NCBI GenBank assembly: GCA_030612705.1
Contig: JAUWNI010000026.1
Coordinates: 1-39,840 of the forward strand
Origin: Phycisphaerae bacterium
Lineage (GTDB): Bacteria > Planctomycetota > Phycisphaerae > UBA1845 > Fen-1342
Length of the DNA stretch: 39,840 nucleotides
Reading direction: 5' to 3'
Shown: in pieces, positions 16,409-24,671 of the stretch
How the letters are laid out: each line of letters opens with the position of its first letter
Numbering within the stretch: the stretch's first letter is position 1
Translations under genes and position numbers: made by a program
Notes under the pieces: model-generated
What the model was told of the DNA's origin: nothing
The model's database searches: none
What the model saw: only the letters and a program-made list of their open reading frames with translations

Positions 16409-17347
16409 ATGAGCACGCCCGAAAAAGAACTCGCACAGCGGATCAGAGAATTTCGGCGGCGACACTTCGGGCCGCGCGGCAAGGACGAGTTCGCCCGCCG
16501 ACTTGGCCTGACCCGCAAGGAATACGACCGCTTCGAAGCCGGTAAACTCCCCCCGGGCGAGTTGATGGTCCGCATGTGCGAGATCACCGGCGAGGATCTG
16601 CAATGGCTCCTCACCGGCGTCAGTTCACGCGGCACCGTCGTCATTAGCGGCACCCGCAACCGCCATCAAAACCTGCTCACACAAATCGCCCAAGCGCTCG
16701 AGGCCCGACCCACGCTCGCCGCTCCGCTCGAAGCCTTTCTCGAGCTACTGTTACGCGGCGAAGATGCCCGGCGACAAACCGTGCTCGAGCTGCCCGAATC
16801 GCCACCCAACAACTTGATCCCCTTGTTCGCCCGAAACGAATGGCCCGACGAGTTGCCCGATCCCGATGGCCCCGGCAGCGGACGAATGCTCGCCCCGATT
16901 CTGTCAAAGAAATCGCTGGCAATTGCCGAACGTGCGCCGGCCGGCCTGTCCGAACCCGCCATGGAGTACGGTTCCGAACCCCTTCGCAACGCCACTCTGC
17001 TGATTCTGCCCGATGCAGCCGGAGCAACACGCCGCTTCGTGCAAAGCCATGAAGTCGCTCGTTGCTTCCCGGCGGCTTTCGGCGTGGTGCTGGACGACGA
17101 TACGATGGAGCCGATGTTTACTGCCGGGGATGCGCTGTTAGTGACCGTCGGCGCGGGGCCGCAAATCGGCCGGCCGGCACTGTGCAAATTCGCGGACAGC
17201 GCCGACGACCGCTGCCGCATCTGGCTCGGCGAGGATGAGCAGAATGTACAGCTCGGCCGCGTTTCCGACGGGCAGCACGAGCAGATGCCGCGCGCCCGGT
17301 TCCGCTGGGCGCTCGAAGTGTTGTACCGGGTCGCCTCGGCCGCGTAG
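16409..17347 (+). CDS. XRE-type helix-turn-helix regulator with S24/LexA-like C-terminal domain
   Basis: The 312-residue product (from MSTPEKELAQRIREFRRRHF) has an N-terminal helix-turn-helix of the XRE kind: RGKDEFARRLGLTRKEYDRFEAGKL, ending in LQWLLTG. The C-terminal 85 residues resemble the S24 fold of LexA and phage repressors: DDDTMEPMFTAGDALLVTV aligns with GDSMEPT..GD. The expected catalytic serine is threonine (T232), and no clear general-base lysine follows (K260 is the only candidate). So it is probably a ligand- or dimer-sensing domain rather than an active self-cleaving one. The start is supported by GAGG eight bases upstream. It precedes aroA by 55 bases. Its target is unknown; a phage-repressor origin is possible. 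Confidence 0.75.
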   Translation: MSTPEKELAQRIREFRRRHFGPRGKDEFARRLGLTRKEYDRFEAGKLPPGELMVRMCEITGEDLQWLLTGVSSRGTVVISGTRNRHQNLLTQIAQALEARPTLAAPLEAFLELLLRGEDARRQTVLELPESPPNNLIPLFARNEWPDELPDPDGPGSGRMLAPILSKKSLAIAERAPAGLSEPAMEYGSEPLRNATLLILPDAAGATRRFVQSHEVARCFPAAFGVVLDDDTMEPMFTAGDALLVTVGAGPQIGRPALCKFADSADDRCRIWLGEDEQNVQLGRVSDGQHEQMPRARFRWALEVLYRVASAA

Positions 17348-17402
17348 CAGTCCGCCACAAGAGTGTAGCGCCGGACTTCTAAGCCAACTGGAGGACTAGG
17401 CC

Positions 17403-18713
17403 GTGCTGATCGAACAAAGCGCCGCTGGCGTGAAAATCCATCCGGTCGGGCCGGTCGAGGCCGTCGTGTGCCCCCCCGGCTCCAAGAGTCTGATCAATCG
17501 CTATCTACTCTGCACATCGCTCGCCGACGGGCAAAGCACGCTGCGCGGCGCGGCGCTGTCGGACGATGCCTTGCGGATGATCGAAGGCCTGCGGGAACTG
17601 GAGATTCGCGTCGAGTTGCGCGAAGATGCAAACGTCATCGAAGTCCACGGTTGTCACGGGCAGATACCCGCTACCAGTGCTGAGATCGACGCGGGTAGCG
17701 CCGGCACCGCGATGCGCTTTCTGACGGCGCTGGCGTGTCTCGGCCACGGGAGCTACCGGCTGAACGGTTCGCCGCGGATGCGCGAACGGCCGATCGCCCA
17801 GCTCGTCGGGGCGTTACAGGAGATCGGCGGCGCGCTCGGGTACGACGGGGCGGAGGGTTATCCCCCGCTGACGATGGCCGCTCGTGGTTTGGCGGGCGGA
17901 AAGGTGGTCTTCAACTCGCCGCCGTCGAGCCAGTTCGTCAGCGCCCTGCTGATGGTCGCGCCGTACGCCGCCCGCGACGTCCTGATCCGCATCAAAGGCG
18001 AAGTGATCAGCCAACCCTACATAGATATGACGATCAAGGTGATGCGCTCGCTCGGCGTCGAGGTGCTCGCCTCGGACAATGCCGACCGCTTCGTCGTCGC
18101 CAGCACGCAGCGCTACGCGGCCAAGGAAATCCTGATCGAGCCCGACGCCAGCGCCGCGACGTACTTCTGGGCGGCGGCGGCAATCACCGGCGGCCACGTC
18201 CGCGTCACCGGCCTGAGCCGTCAGAGCGTGCAAGGCGACGTCGGTTTCGTCGAGGTGCTTGAACGCATGGGTTGTCGGGTCGATGCGGGCGATGACTTTC
18301 TTGGCATTCAGGGTCCGCCGCCCGGCTCGCTGCGCGGAATCGACGTCGACCTCAACGCCATGCCCGACGCCGCCCAGACGCTTGCGGTGGTTGCGCTATT
18401 CGCCGACGGTCCGACCCGCATTAGTCACATCGCCAACTTGCGGATCAAGGAAACCGATCGGTTGGCGGCGCTCGAAAGCGAACTGATACGCCTCGGCGCG
18501 CGGGTCGAAATGACCGAGGAAGGCCTGACGATCACGCCGCCCGATCAGATTACCCCCGCCACGATCGAGACCTACGACGACCATCGCATGGTGATGAGCT
18601 TCGCGCTGGCCGGTCTGGCCGCGGACGGAATCGTCATCAAGAACGCCGACAGCGTTTCCAAGAGCTTTCCAGATTTCTTCGAAACACTCGCCACACTCGA
18701 ACCGGCAAAGTAG
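17403..18713 (+). CDS. aroA: 3-phosphoshikimate 1-carboxyvinyltransferase (EPSP synthase)
   Basis: AroA joins phosphoenolpyruvate to shikimate-3-phosphate, the sixth step of the shikimate pathway to aromatic amino acids. The 436-residue sequence has all family marks: PPGSKSLINRYL (K28 binds the substrate), GSAGTAMRFLTAL near residue 98, GSPRMRERPI near 121, the RIKETDRLAALESEL motif near residue 347 and YDDHRMVMSFALAG near residue 396. Length is normal. It starts with GTG at 17403, eight bases after GGAGG. No other aro gene is nearby. A terminator follows at 18741. Confidence 0.97.
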   Translation: MLIEQSAAGVKIHPVGPVEAVVCPPGSKSLINRYLLCTSLADGQSTLRGAALSDDALRMIEGLRELEIRVELREDANVIEVHGCHGQIPATSAEIDAGSAGTAMRFLTALACLGHGSYRLNGSPRMRERPIAQLVGALQEIGGALGYDGAEGYPPLTMAARGLAGGKVVFNSPPSSQFVSALLMVAPYAARDVLIRIKGEVISQPYIDMTIKVMRSLGVEVLASDNADRFVVASTQRYAAKEILIEPDASAATYFWAAAAITGGHVRVTGLSRQSVQGDVGFVEVLERMGCRVDAGDDFLGIQGPPPGSLRGIDVDLNAMPDAAQTLAVVALFADGPTRISHIANLRIKETDRLAALESELIRLGARVEMTEEGLTITPPDQITPATIETYDDHRMVMSFALAGLAADGIVIKNADSVSKSFPDFFETLATLEPAK

Positions 18714-18740
18714 CACACGCTCTTGGAAGGCGCTGATCGC

Positions 18741-18765
18741 CGCTTTCTACTTCAGAAAGCGTTTT
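18741..18765 (+). terminator. rho-independent terminator of aroA
   Basis: CGCTTTCT (18741-18748) and AGAAAGCG (18754-18761) form an eight-bp stem with a five-base loop, followed by TTTT. It sits 28 bases past the aroA stop and just before the stop of the convergent MEMO-family gene. Confidence 0.85.
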
Positions 18766-19636
18766 ACGCCTCATTCGACCGTGTGAAAACACCCGCCTCG
18801 TAACCTACGGAGTTTGTGGGGTGGCTTCCCTCCGCTAACTCAAGATCCGCACTCGTGGTGTGCTCCAGCTCTACATAACCATCCGCACCCAGCTCTCGCA
18901 TGGCTGCAATGGCCGCCGCTACCGCTCCAGCACCGCAGGCATTGTGATTCGTTGCCGCCTCGGGAACGACGGCGCCGGCGTCCAGTGCCGCGACCAGGTC
19001 GACAAATCGCCGATCGTTCACCTCTTTCGCCCAGCGGATGCCCTCCGCGCCGCGGCCGTGTGGCTCAAAGCCGAACGCGGGTCCGTAATGTGTCAGATCA
19101 GTGGATGCCAGGACAACGACTTTTCGATCCAAATCGCCGACTTCCGCGGCACAAAACCGCCCAACCTCCTCCGAGAAAGGCCCGGGCCGGACGCCGATCG
19201 GCAGGATCTTGACGACGCCGATAATGTGTTGAATCAACGGCAACTGGACTTCGATCGAATGCTCGTAAGCATGGCCCGCCGGATTGACCGCTATATGCTC
19301 ACTTTGCGAGATCCGCTTGGCCAACTCCTCATCCACGTGCAGCGATCCCAGCGGCGTCTGCCAGGTTCCGGACGGGAAGAGACTGGCGTGGTTGGCGTCC
19401 AACGAGTGGACCGCGCCGAAGATAACGATTGTTTCCGGCTTAACGCCGGCAATTGCCCCCATGCTCAATAACGCGGTCGGACCGCTGAAGACCCAGCCGG
19501 CGTGTGGGACAACCGCACCCAGCGCGATACCCGTGAAATCCACGGGCCGTGTCATCTCATCGAGCATTTGCAGACATTCCGCCTCACCGGCCGGGTAAAA
19601 TCGGCCCGCGAATGCCGCCTGCCGGGTCGCTGACAT
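18764..19636 (-). CDS. MEMO1-family protein (AmmeMemoRadiSam system protein B-like)
   Basis: The 290-residue protein has the family opening RQAAFAGRFYPAGEAECLQM and the conserved motifs VVPHAGWVFSGPTALLSMGA (near 43), VIFGAVHSLDANHASLFP (near 70), EHSIEVQLPLIQHI (near 123), STDLTHYGP (near 178) and NHNACGAGAVAAAI (near 232). The conserved histidines and the Asn-Cys-Gly stretch match the Memo fold, related to extradiol dioxygenases. In prokaryotes it often appears with an AMMECR1 domain and a radical-SAM protein, but neither is seen here. The start codon lies four bases past the parB stop, with GGAG overlapping that stop, so it is coupled to parB. Confidence 0.9.
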   Translation of the reverse strand: MSATRQAAFAGRFYPAGEAECLQMLDEMTRPVDFTGIALGAVVPHAGWVFSGPTALLSMGAIAGVKPETIVIFGAVHSLDANHASLFPSGTWQTPLGSLHVDEELAKRISQSEHIAVNPAGHAYEHSIEVQLPLIQHIIGVVKILPIGVRPGPFSEEVGRFCAAEVGDLDRKVVVLASTDLTHYGPAFGFEPHGRGAEGIRWAKEVNDRRFVDLVAALDAGAVVPEAATNHNACGAGAVAAAIAAMRELGADGYVELEHTTSADLELAEGSHPTNSVGYEAGVFTRSNEA

Positions 19637-19640
19637 GGAA

Positions 19641-20576
19641 CTACTCCATGAGAGAGCGGCCGCCTATCTTATCCGCGATGCGGTCGAACTCTTCGAGGGA
19701 ATTGTAGCGGATCACCAGTCGGCCGGAGTTCTTTTTCTTGCCGGGGAGCAGTCTGACCGGCAAGCCGATCGCCTTGCTCATGGCCTGCTCGAGATTGGAA
19801 AGATGAGTGTCTGCTCCGCGAGGCGGTTGTGGGGCACATTGCTCCGTTTCGGCCGGTTCCTTGGCCAGGAGCTCGACCTGCCTGACCGAGAGGTTTCGCC
19901 GCAGCGCCATGCGTGCGACGGCTAGTTGTCGTTGTGGATTACTGATGCCCGCGATGGCTCGGGCCTGCCCCATACCAAGCTCGCCGGCAGAGATCAGGGC
20001 CTGGACTTCCTTATCTAACTTCAGCAGGCGCAGATAGTTAACAACATTTGCCCGGCTTTCGCCCAGGCGAGTAGCAAGGACGTCGACCGCTATGTCAAGT
20101 ATGTCAATAAGCTGTTGATAAGCTGTCGCCCGTTCGAGTGGGCCGAGGTCTTCGCGTTGGAGATTCTCGATCAGCGCCAACTCAAACGCTTCGTGGTCGC
20201 TAAGATCACGGACGATGGCCGGGATTGTTTCGAGTTCGGCGATCGCGGCGGCGCGCCAGCGGCGTTCGCCCGCTACCAGCTCGAACTTATTCTCGCCGAC
20301 ACTTCTGACAATCACCGGTTGCAGGATGCCGCTCTGGCGTACAGAGGCGGCGAGCTCGTCAAGCGTGGTCTGTTCGATGTTGAAGCGCGGCTGTTTCGGG
20401 TTGGGGCGGACTTGATCGAGCGGCAGTTCGCGGATGACCGTAATGTTCGACCGCGAGTCGGTCGGAGTTTCAGTCGCGGTATGGACGGCAGCGCTGCGCT
20501 GGCGGAAGGGGGCGTTAGTGCGGGGGCCGATGATCGCGCTAAGCCCCTTGCCAAGCCGCGGCGTTGATTTCGACAT
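19641..20576 (-). CDS. parB: ParB/Spo0J-family chromosome partitioning protein
   Basis: The 311-residue product starts MSKSTPRLGKGLSAIIGP, the usual ParB opening, and the start is fixed by AAGGAG six bases upstream. The CTPase/nuclease-like fold covers about residues 45-135, with GERRWRAA near residue 104 and ENLQREDL near 139 as hallmark motifs. The helix-turn-helix DNA-binding part follows (RLGESRANVVNYLRLLKLD; GMGQARAIAGI). The C-terminal dimerisation region is residues 265-311. ParB binds parS and slides along DNA as a CTP clamp to drive origin segregation. No parA gene precedes it in this window, which is unusual. The next gene, for the MEMO-family protein, is coupled. Confidence 0.95.
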   Translation of the reverse strand: MSKSTPRLGKGLSAIIGPRTNAPFRQRSAAVHTATETPTDSRSNITVIRELPLDQVRPNPKQPRFNIEQTTLDELAASVRQSGILQPVIVRSVGENKFELVAGERRWRAAAIAELETIPAIVRDLSDHEAFELALIENLQREDLGPLERATAYQQLIDILDIAVDVLATRLGESRANVVNYLRLLKLDKEVQALISAGELGMGQARAIAGISNPQRQLAVARMALRRNLSVRQVELLAKEPAETEQCAPQPPRGADTHLSNLEQAMSKAIGLPVRLLPGKKKNSGRLVIRYNSLEEFDRIADKIGGRSLME

Positions 20577-20789
20577 GAATCGCTCCTTGCTGCGGTTTGA
20601 GAATACGCAGTCGCGTACGTAGCTGTCAAGCCGAGTTTGGACGGACATTTTCACGGTACACGGTCGGAATGACACTCAGGCGTCACCCGCTTTCGTGATG
20701 CTCGCCCGTGCCGGACGCGATTCTTGTTCCCCTGGACGGAACAACGCGGGTAGAATGGTGTGCGGACTCGCAGATGCAGGGAGACTGAT

Positions 20790-21722
20790 ATGCTTCGCTC
20801 ATTAATGATCGTTATCGCCGGGTTGTGTTTGACTGCTTCGGCCGTGGCTCAAACGCAGCCGATCCAGTGGATCTCGAACGTCAACCAGGGGGTGTCAAAG
20901 GCCAAGCGGGATGGCTTGCCGATCATGTTTTACGTAGCCGGCTCGAGCAAGGGCGACGATTTGAAAGACGCTCAGCAGGCCGCGTTTCGCGACCCGCTGG
21001 TCGGCAGCCTGGCCCGCGCGCGGTTCGTCACGATTCGGATCTCGCGCTCGACGCAGAACAAGCAGATCCTCGAGCAGCTCGGCGCCCCGACCGAGTTCGG
21101 CAATTACCTGCTGTTCGCGACACCGCGGATGGAAATGATCGGCTCGATCCCGCCGGGGCAGGTGGCTGATGCCGGGACGCTGGCCCGGCAGATGACGGCG
21201 ATGTTCCGCAAGTTTCGCAAGCAGTTGTTCGAGCGCGAACTGAAGCCGAAGCTGGAGAGCAAGGAGACGCCCGTCAACGAGATAACCAAGGCGCTCAAAA
21301 CAATCGAGAAATACTTGATACTCGAGGCGGACGAGAGCGTGGCGGGGTTGCTGAAGAACGGCGGGCTCAGCGCGAACGTTAAGAAGCAGGTCTACGGCAC
21401 GCTGGCGACGTTGTCGACGTCGAAGAGCGTAAAGGCGCTGCTCGAAGCCGCGCCGAGTGATAAGCTGGCGCAGCGTTCGTTGGGGCGTTGCACGCCGGGC
21501 GGGGCGGAGGAATTGTTGCCGGCGCTGGATTCGGAGAACGATGACGAGTTTGTGATCGCGTACGAGGCGATGGTGAAGATCTGCAAGCTCGGGAAGAAGA
21601 AGTCGCGCGGATTCTGGAACGGGAAAAACGAGCGGCTGATCTACGACGAGCTCGACCGCGTGGATCAGGGTGTCCGCAAAGCCTCCCAGCGGTGGAAGGA
21701 AAAGTACGAGGCGTATCGGTAG
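20790..21722 (+). CDS. secreted thioredoxin-fold-like protein with helical C-terminal region
   Basis: The 310-residue protein has a signal peptide, MLRSLMIVIAGLCLTASAVA, likely cut after AVA, so it is periplasmic. Residues 25-130 (QWISNVNQGVSKAKRDGLPI, then MFYVAGS, FRDPLVGSLARARFVTIRIS and FATPRMEMIGSIPPGQ) resemble a thioredoxin-like fold of the DUF255/YyaL or thioredoxin_7 kind, but the CxxC active site is absent. The C-terminal half is helical (KSVKALLEAAPSDKLAQRSL) and may be HEAT-like. The start at 20790 is supported by GGGAGA about seven bases upstream. A GC-rich hairpin (CCCCGAAC/GTTCGGGG, 21734-21761) follows the stop. Function is unknown. Confidence 0.7.
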   Translation: MLRSLMIVIAGLCLTASAVAQTQPIQWISNVNQGVSKAKRDGLPIMFYVAGSSKGDDLKDAQQAAFRDPLVGSLARARFVTIRISRSTQNKQILEQLGAPTEFGNYLLFATPRMEMIGSIPPGQVADAGTLARQMTAMFRKFRKQLFERELKPKLESKETPVNEITKALKTIEKYLILEADESVAGLLKNGGLSANVKKQVYGTLATLSTSKSVKALLEAAPSDKLAQRSLGRCTPGGAEELLPALDSENDDEFVIAYEAMVKICKLGKKKSRGFWNGKNERLIYDELDRVDQGVRKASQRWKEKYEAYR

Positions 21723-21808
21723 AAAGCGACGAGCCCCGAACATGCTTGCGCGCGTTCGGGGACATACCAATAGCCGCGGGGCGGAACGAGAAAGAGGTGA
21801 TAATCGGC

Positions 21809-21859
21809 GGCTGTCCCTATTTATCCTATTTAACCCCAGGTGGCTGTCCCTATTTATCC
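21809..21859. repeat. 18-bp direct repeat upstream of the exonuclease gene
   Basis: GGCTGTCCCTATTTATCC occurs exactly twice, at 21809-21826 and 21842-21859, separated by 15 bases. The second copy abuts the AAGGAG of the exonuclease gene. I recall similar 'GGTGGCTGTCCCTATTTAT' strings as dispersed repeats near transposon-like loci in many bacteria. They may mark the left border of an acquired segment. Confidence 0.7.
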
Positions 21860-21875
21860 AAGGAGTAACACCGAT

Positions 21876-23177
21876 ATGGCAGTCGATGTCGAGTTCGCCG
21901 TGGTCGATGTTGAAACAACGGGTTTTTCTCCGGCGAAGAACGATCGCGTAGTCGAGATTGCCATCGTGCGCCTGGACAATCGTGGGCGAGTTCTTGACGA
22001 GTACGTGACATTGGTCAATCCACGCCGGGACGCCGGCCCCACCCATATACACGGCATTTCCGCGCGACAGTTGCGGCTTGCGCCTGAGTTCACGGACGTT
22101 GTAGGAGACGTCTTGCAACGTCTCGCAGGGGCGGTTTTTACCGCACACAATGTCCGCTTTGACATGACTTTTGTCAGATCAGAGATAGAGCGAGCGGGTG
22201 TCGCGACCCCGACTTTTCCGCACCTTTGCACTATGCGGCTCGCACGTGCAGCCGATGCGAGTATTCCAAGTCGCAGGCTCGGCCAAGTCTGCGAGCACTA
22301 TGGGATTACGATTCCGCACGCGCATTCGGCCGTGCATGACGCACGTGCTACCGCATTGCTGCTGTTTGCGTGTATCCGAAGGCTTCAGGGCGCCAAGTCG
22401 GTTTCACCATCCGACCTCGATGCTCTCGGAGTTGCGGGAGTACTGATGATAAAGAGCCATTGGCCGGCCATGCCTTCGACTGGTATAACATGCCGACGAG
22501 AGGAAGCTACGGCTCGGAGTGAAAACGGGCCATCCTACATTTCGCGTTTGTTGGCAAAGCTTCCGCCAGCGAATGACGCGACGCCGGAAATGGACGAGTA
22601 CATGGGCCTTCTTGATAGAGTGCTGGAGGACCGGCGCGTTACCGCCGAGGAGGCGTACGCGCTTGCATCGATCGCTAGCGAACTCGGCATTGCTCGTGAT
22701 CAAGCGATCGCCGCACACGAACAATACGTTGCTGATCTCACGCGCGTGGCGCTGGCGGACGGAATTCTGACAGAGACCGAGCGAAAGGATCTGAATGACG
22801 TTCGACACCTGCTTAACGTGTCGGGAGAGCGACTCGCTTCAATGCTTGCTGATGCAGCAATGTGCCAATCAGGACATGCGGCCACCCGTACAACTGCTGC
22901 AATACCGAGTGCAAGGAGTCTCAAGGGAAAGACGATCTGTTTCACGGGCCAACTAGGCTGCTCTATCAACGGTGATCCTGTGACGCGCGCACGCGCTGAG
23001 AGGATTGCCACGCAAAAAGGAATGGTGGTCAAAGGAAACGTGACGAAGAAGCTCGATTACTTGGTGACGGCAGACCCCGACTCGATGTCCGGAAAGGCTG
23101 GAAAGGCAAAGCGATATGGCGTGCGAATCATCGCCGAAGCCGTGTTCTGGCAGATGGTGGGCGTGAGCACAGATTAG
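21876..23177 (+). CDS. DnaQ-type 3'-5' exonuclease with TerB-like middle and C-terminal BRCT domain
   Basis: The 433-residue product starts MAVDVEFAVVDVETTGFSPA. Residues 5-170 are a DEDD exonuclease: D11/E13 in VVDVETTGF, then HNVRFDMTFV, then HSAVHDARATALL. The middle (about 235-320, LEDRRVTAEEAYALASIASE, LADGILTETERKDL) resembles the helical TerB-type acidic module. Residues 348-433 are a BRCT domain (SLKGKTICFTGQL, KKLDYLVTADP), as at the end of NAD-dependent DNA ligases. This combination suggests DNA repair or processing. The start follows AAGGAG by ten bases. Codons use more A/T at third positions than the neighbours, so recent acquisition is likely. A small hypothetical gene follows 118 bases later. 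Confidence 0.85.
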   Translation: MAVDVEFAVVDVETTGFSPAKNDRVVEIAIVRLDNRGRVLDEYVTLVNPRRDAGPTHIHGISARQLRLAPEFTDVVGDVLQRLAGAVFTAHNVRFDMTFVRSEIERAGVATPTFPHLCTMRLARAADASIPSRRLGQVCEHYGITIPHAHSAVHDARATALLLFACIRRLQGAKSVSPSDLDALGVAGVLMIKSHWPAMPSTGITCRREEATARSENGPSYISRLLAKLPPANDATPEMDEYMGLLDRVLEDRRVTAEEAYALASIASELGIARDQAIAAHEQYVADLTRVALADGILTETERKDLNDVRHLLNVSGERLASMLADAAMCQSGHAATRTTAAIPSARSLKGKTICFTGQLGCSINGDPVTRARAERIATQKGMVVKGNVTKKLDYLVTADPDSMSGKAGKAKRYGVRIIAEAVFWQMVGVSTD

Positions 23178-23295
23178 AAAGTGGGCCGTCATCGCCTTAG
23201 ACGGCATCCCCAACAAGATGCCGGTCGGCGACACTCCGCTTCTGCTTCTCCGGTTGTCGCCTCTATTCGAGCAAACATAGTGGTGGGAGGTAACC

Positions 23296-23820
23296 ATGGC
23301 GCACGAACCAAGCCTATTCGGAAAGACCTTCGATCAGCAGTTGGAGGTCGCTGGTGACACAATCGCAGATCGAGACATCTCTCCCAATCGGAGGATTCCG
23401 GGGGAAATCGTATTTGAGCCAGTTCTCAATGGTGTTCGCGTGACCGCACGTGACAAAGATCACAGGGTGCTGTGGGGCTTCATCGGTTCCGAGGGAATGC
23501 TAAGACATACTCACTACCCTGTCGGCGTCTACGAAACGCTTCGAACGCTCCTATCCGAGGAGCTTAAGAAGCACAACCTCCCAACGTCTGAAGAAGTAGA
23601 CCCATTGCAAGCTGCCAAGCAGGCCATGTCGGCCCTTCGGGACACCATTGATAAACTGAGAGACGCGATCACCGTCAAGAAAGTGTCGAAAGCCACGATG
23701 GAGCGTGCCAAGGCCATCGTCAGCATTGCGAATGATGCCAATCGGATGATCTGTCTGGAAACATCATCCTTCAAAGGGGTCAAAGGGCAGGGTGAACAAG
23801 CGGATGCAGGCGACGTTTGA
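23296..23820 (+). CDS. hypothetical protein in an acquired-looking block
   Basis: The 174-residue protein starts at ATG 23296, five bases after GGGAGG. No domain is recognised. The first 95 residues look like a small alpha/beta domain (RIPGEIVFEPVLNGVRVTAR, DKDHRVLWGFIGSEGMLRHT), and residues 95-150 are helical and Lys-rich (KQAMSALRDTIDKLRDAITV). No signal peptide or membrane helix is seen. Base use is less GC-rich than in the housekeeping genes and similar to the exonuclease gene just upstream, so the two may have arrived together and may act together. Confidence 0.7.
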   Translation: MAHEPSLFGKTFDQQLEVAGDTIADRDISPNRRIPGEIVFEPVLNGVRVTARDKDHRVLWGFIGSEGMLRHTHYPVGVYETLRTLLSEELKKHNLPTSEEVDPLQAAKQAMSALRDTIDKLRDAITVKKVSKATMERAKAIVSIANDANRMICLETSSFKGVKGQGEQADAGDV

Positions 23821-23856
23821 GTAGCGTATGATGCGTCTTGACGCATCAAGTTGACT

Positions 23857-23952
23857 GTAGCGGCCGACCCCGGTGTCGGCCGTAATTGGTCGGAAACGCC
23901 GCTTTGGGCGTACGGCCCGCGAGGCGCGGGCCGCTACATGACTTTTTTGGCG
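23857..23952. repeat. family A palindromic repeat overlapping the end of the C26 hydrolase gene
   Basis: GTAGCGGCCGACCCCGGTGT on the left and CGCGGGCCGCTACATGACTT on the right enclose a core (GGAAACGCCGCTTTGGGCGT) shared in inverted orientation with the copy at 3071-3211. The right part, TACATGACTTTTTTGGCGGCC, runs into the minus-strand gene that ends at 23934 and provides its last codons. Confidence 0.8.
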
Positions 23953-24671
23953 GCCTCGTCGACCAGGGCGGCGAAGAGGTCCAGGTGTTCCGCCCGGTCC
24001 AGCAGGTCTTCCGGATGCCACTGCACCGTGAGTAGAAAGCGTTCGTCGTAGTCTTCCGAGGCCTCGATCACGCCGTCGGCCGAGACGGCGACCGTTCGCA
24101 GGCCGGTCCCCGGGTGTTCGCCGTCCACGATCTGATGGTGTCGACTGCTGACCTCCAGGCGGGCGCCGCCGACGATTTGCGCCAGCCGAGTGTCGGGTTC
24201 GATCAGCACGTCGTGAAAGGCGTTTTCCTCGTTGGCGTGGTGATGGCAGACCGCCGGCGAGAGGTCCAGGTCGTCAACGTGCTGGATCAGTCGGCCGCCG
24301 CGGGCCACGTGCGCGACCTGGTGGCCGAGACACGAGCCGAAGATCGGCAACTTTTGCTCATCAGCCCGGCGGAAGAAATCCAGCTCGAACCGGTCGCGGC
24401 GGGGATGTATGAGGTGTGTGCGCGCGTGCGGCTGTTGGCCGAAGCGCCGCGGGTCCAGGTCGTAGCCGCCGGTGAACATGAGGCCGTCGCAGCGTGCGAG
24501 AATCTCGTCGAGCAGCGCGTCGTCCCATTCGGGTGGGACGGGGATCATGTACGGCAGTCCGCCGACGGCGAAGACCGCGTCGGAATACCCGGCCAGCAGG
24601 TATGACTGAGGTCGCTGGGGGTTCTCATCGTTCAGGTTGAAGTTGCTGGTGATGCCGATTACGGGTCGCAT
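23934..24671 (-). CDS. gamma-glutamyl-gamma-aminobutyrate hydrolase-like class-I amidotransferase (peptidase C26)
   Basis: The 245-residue protein opens MRPVIGITSNFNLNDENPQR and has the C26/PuuD features: FTGGYDLDPRRFGQ (near 66), the nucleophile elbow FGSCLGHQ with C114, and QWHPED with H219 and E221 forming the rest of the triad. Such enzymes hydrolyse gamma-glutamyl amides, for example gamma-Glu-GABA in putrescine breakdown. The elbow here is GSCLGHQ rather than the usual GxCRGMQ, so the substrate may differ. The start follows GGAG by five bases. The last residues, AAKKVM and the stop, are encoded within a family A repeat, so the original C-terminus was probably replaced. Confidence 0.85.
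   Translation of the reverse strand: MRPVIGITSNFNLNDENPQRPQSYLLAGYSDAVFAVGGLPYMIPVPPEWDDALLDEILARCDGLMFTGGYDLDPRRFGQQPHARTHLIHPRRDRFELDFFRRADEQKLPIFGSCLGHQVAHVARGGRLIQHVDDLDLSPAVCHHHANEENAFHDVLIEPDTRLAQIVGGARLEVSSRHHQIVDGEHPGTGLRTVAVSADGVIEASEDYDERFLLTVQWHPEDLLDRAEHLDLFAALVDEAAKKVM

Noticed and set aside
20895-22148. 417-codon minus-strand open frame
   Set aside because: It is antisense to the secreted thioredoxin-like gene and the exonuclease start, is Arg/Leu-rich as expected from GC-rich antisense frames, and has no ribosome site.
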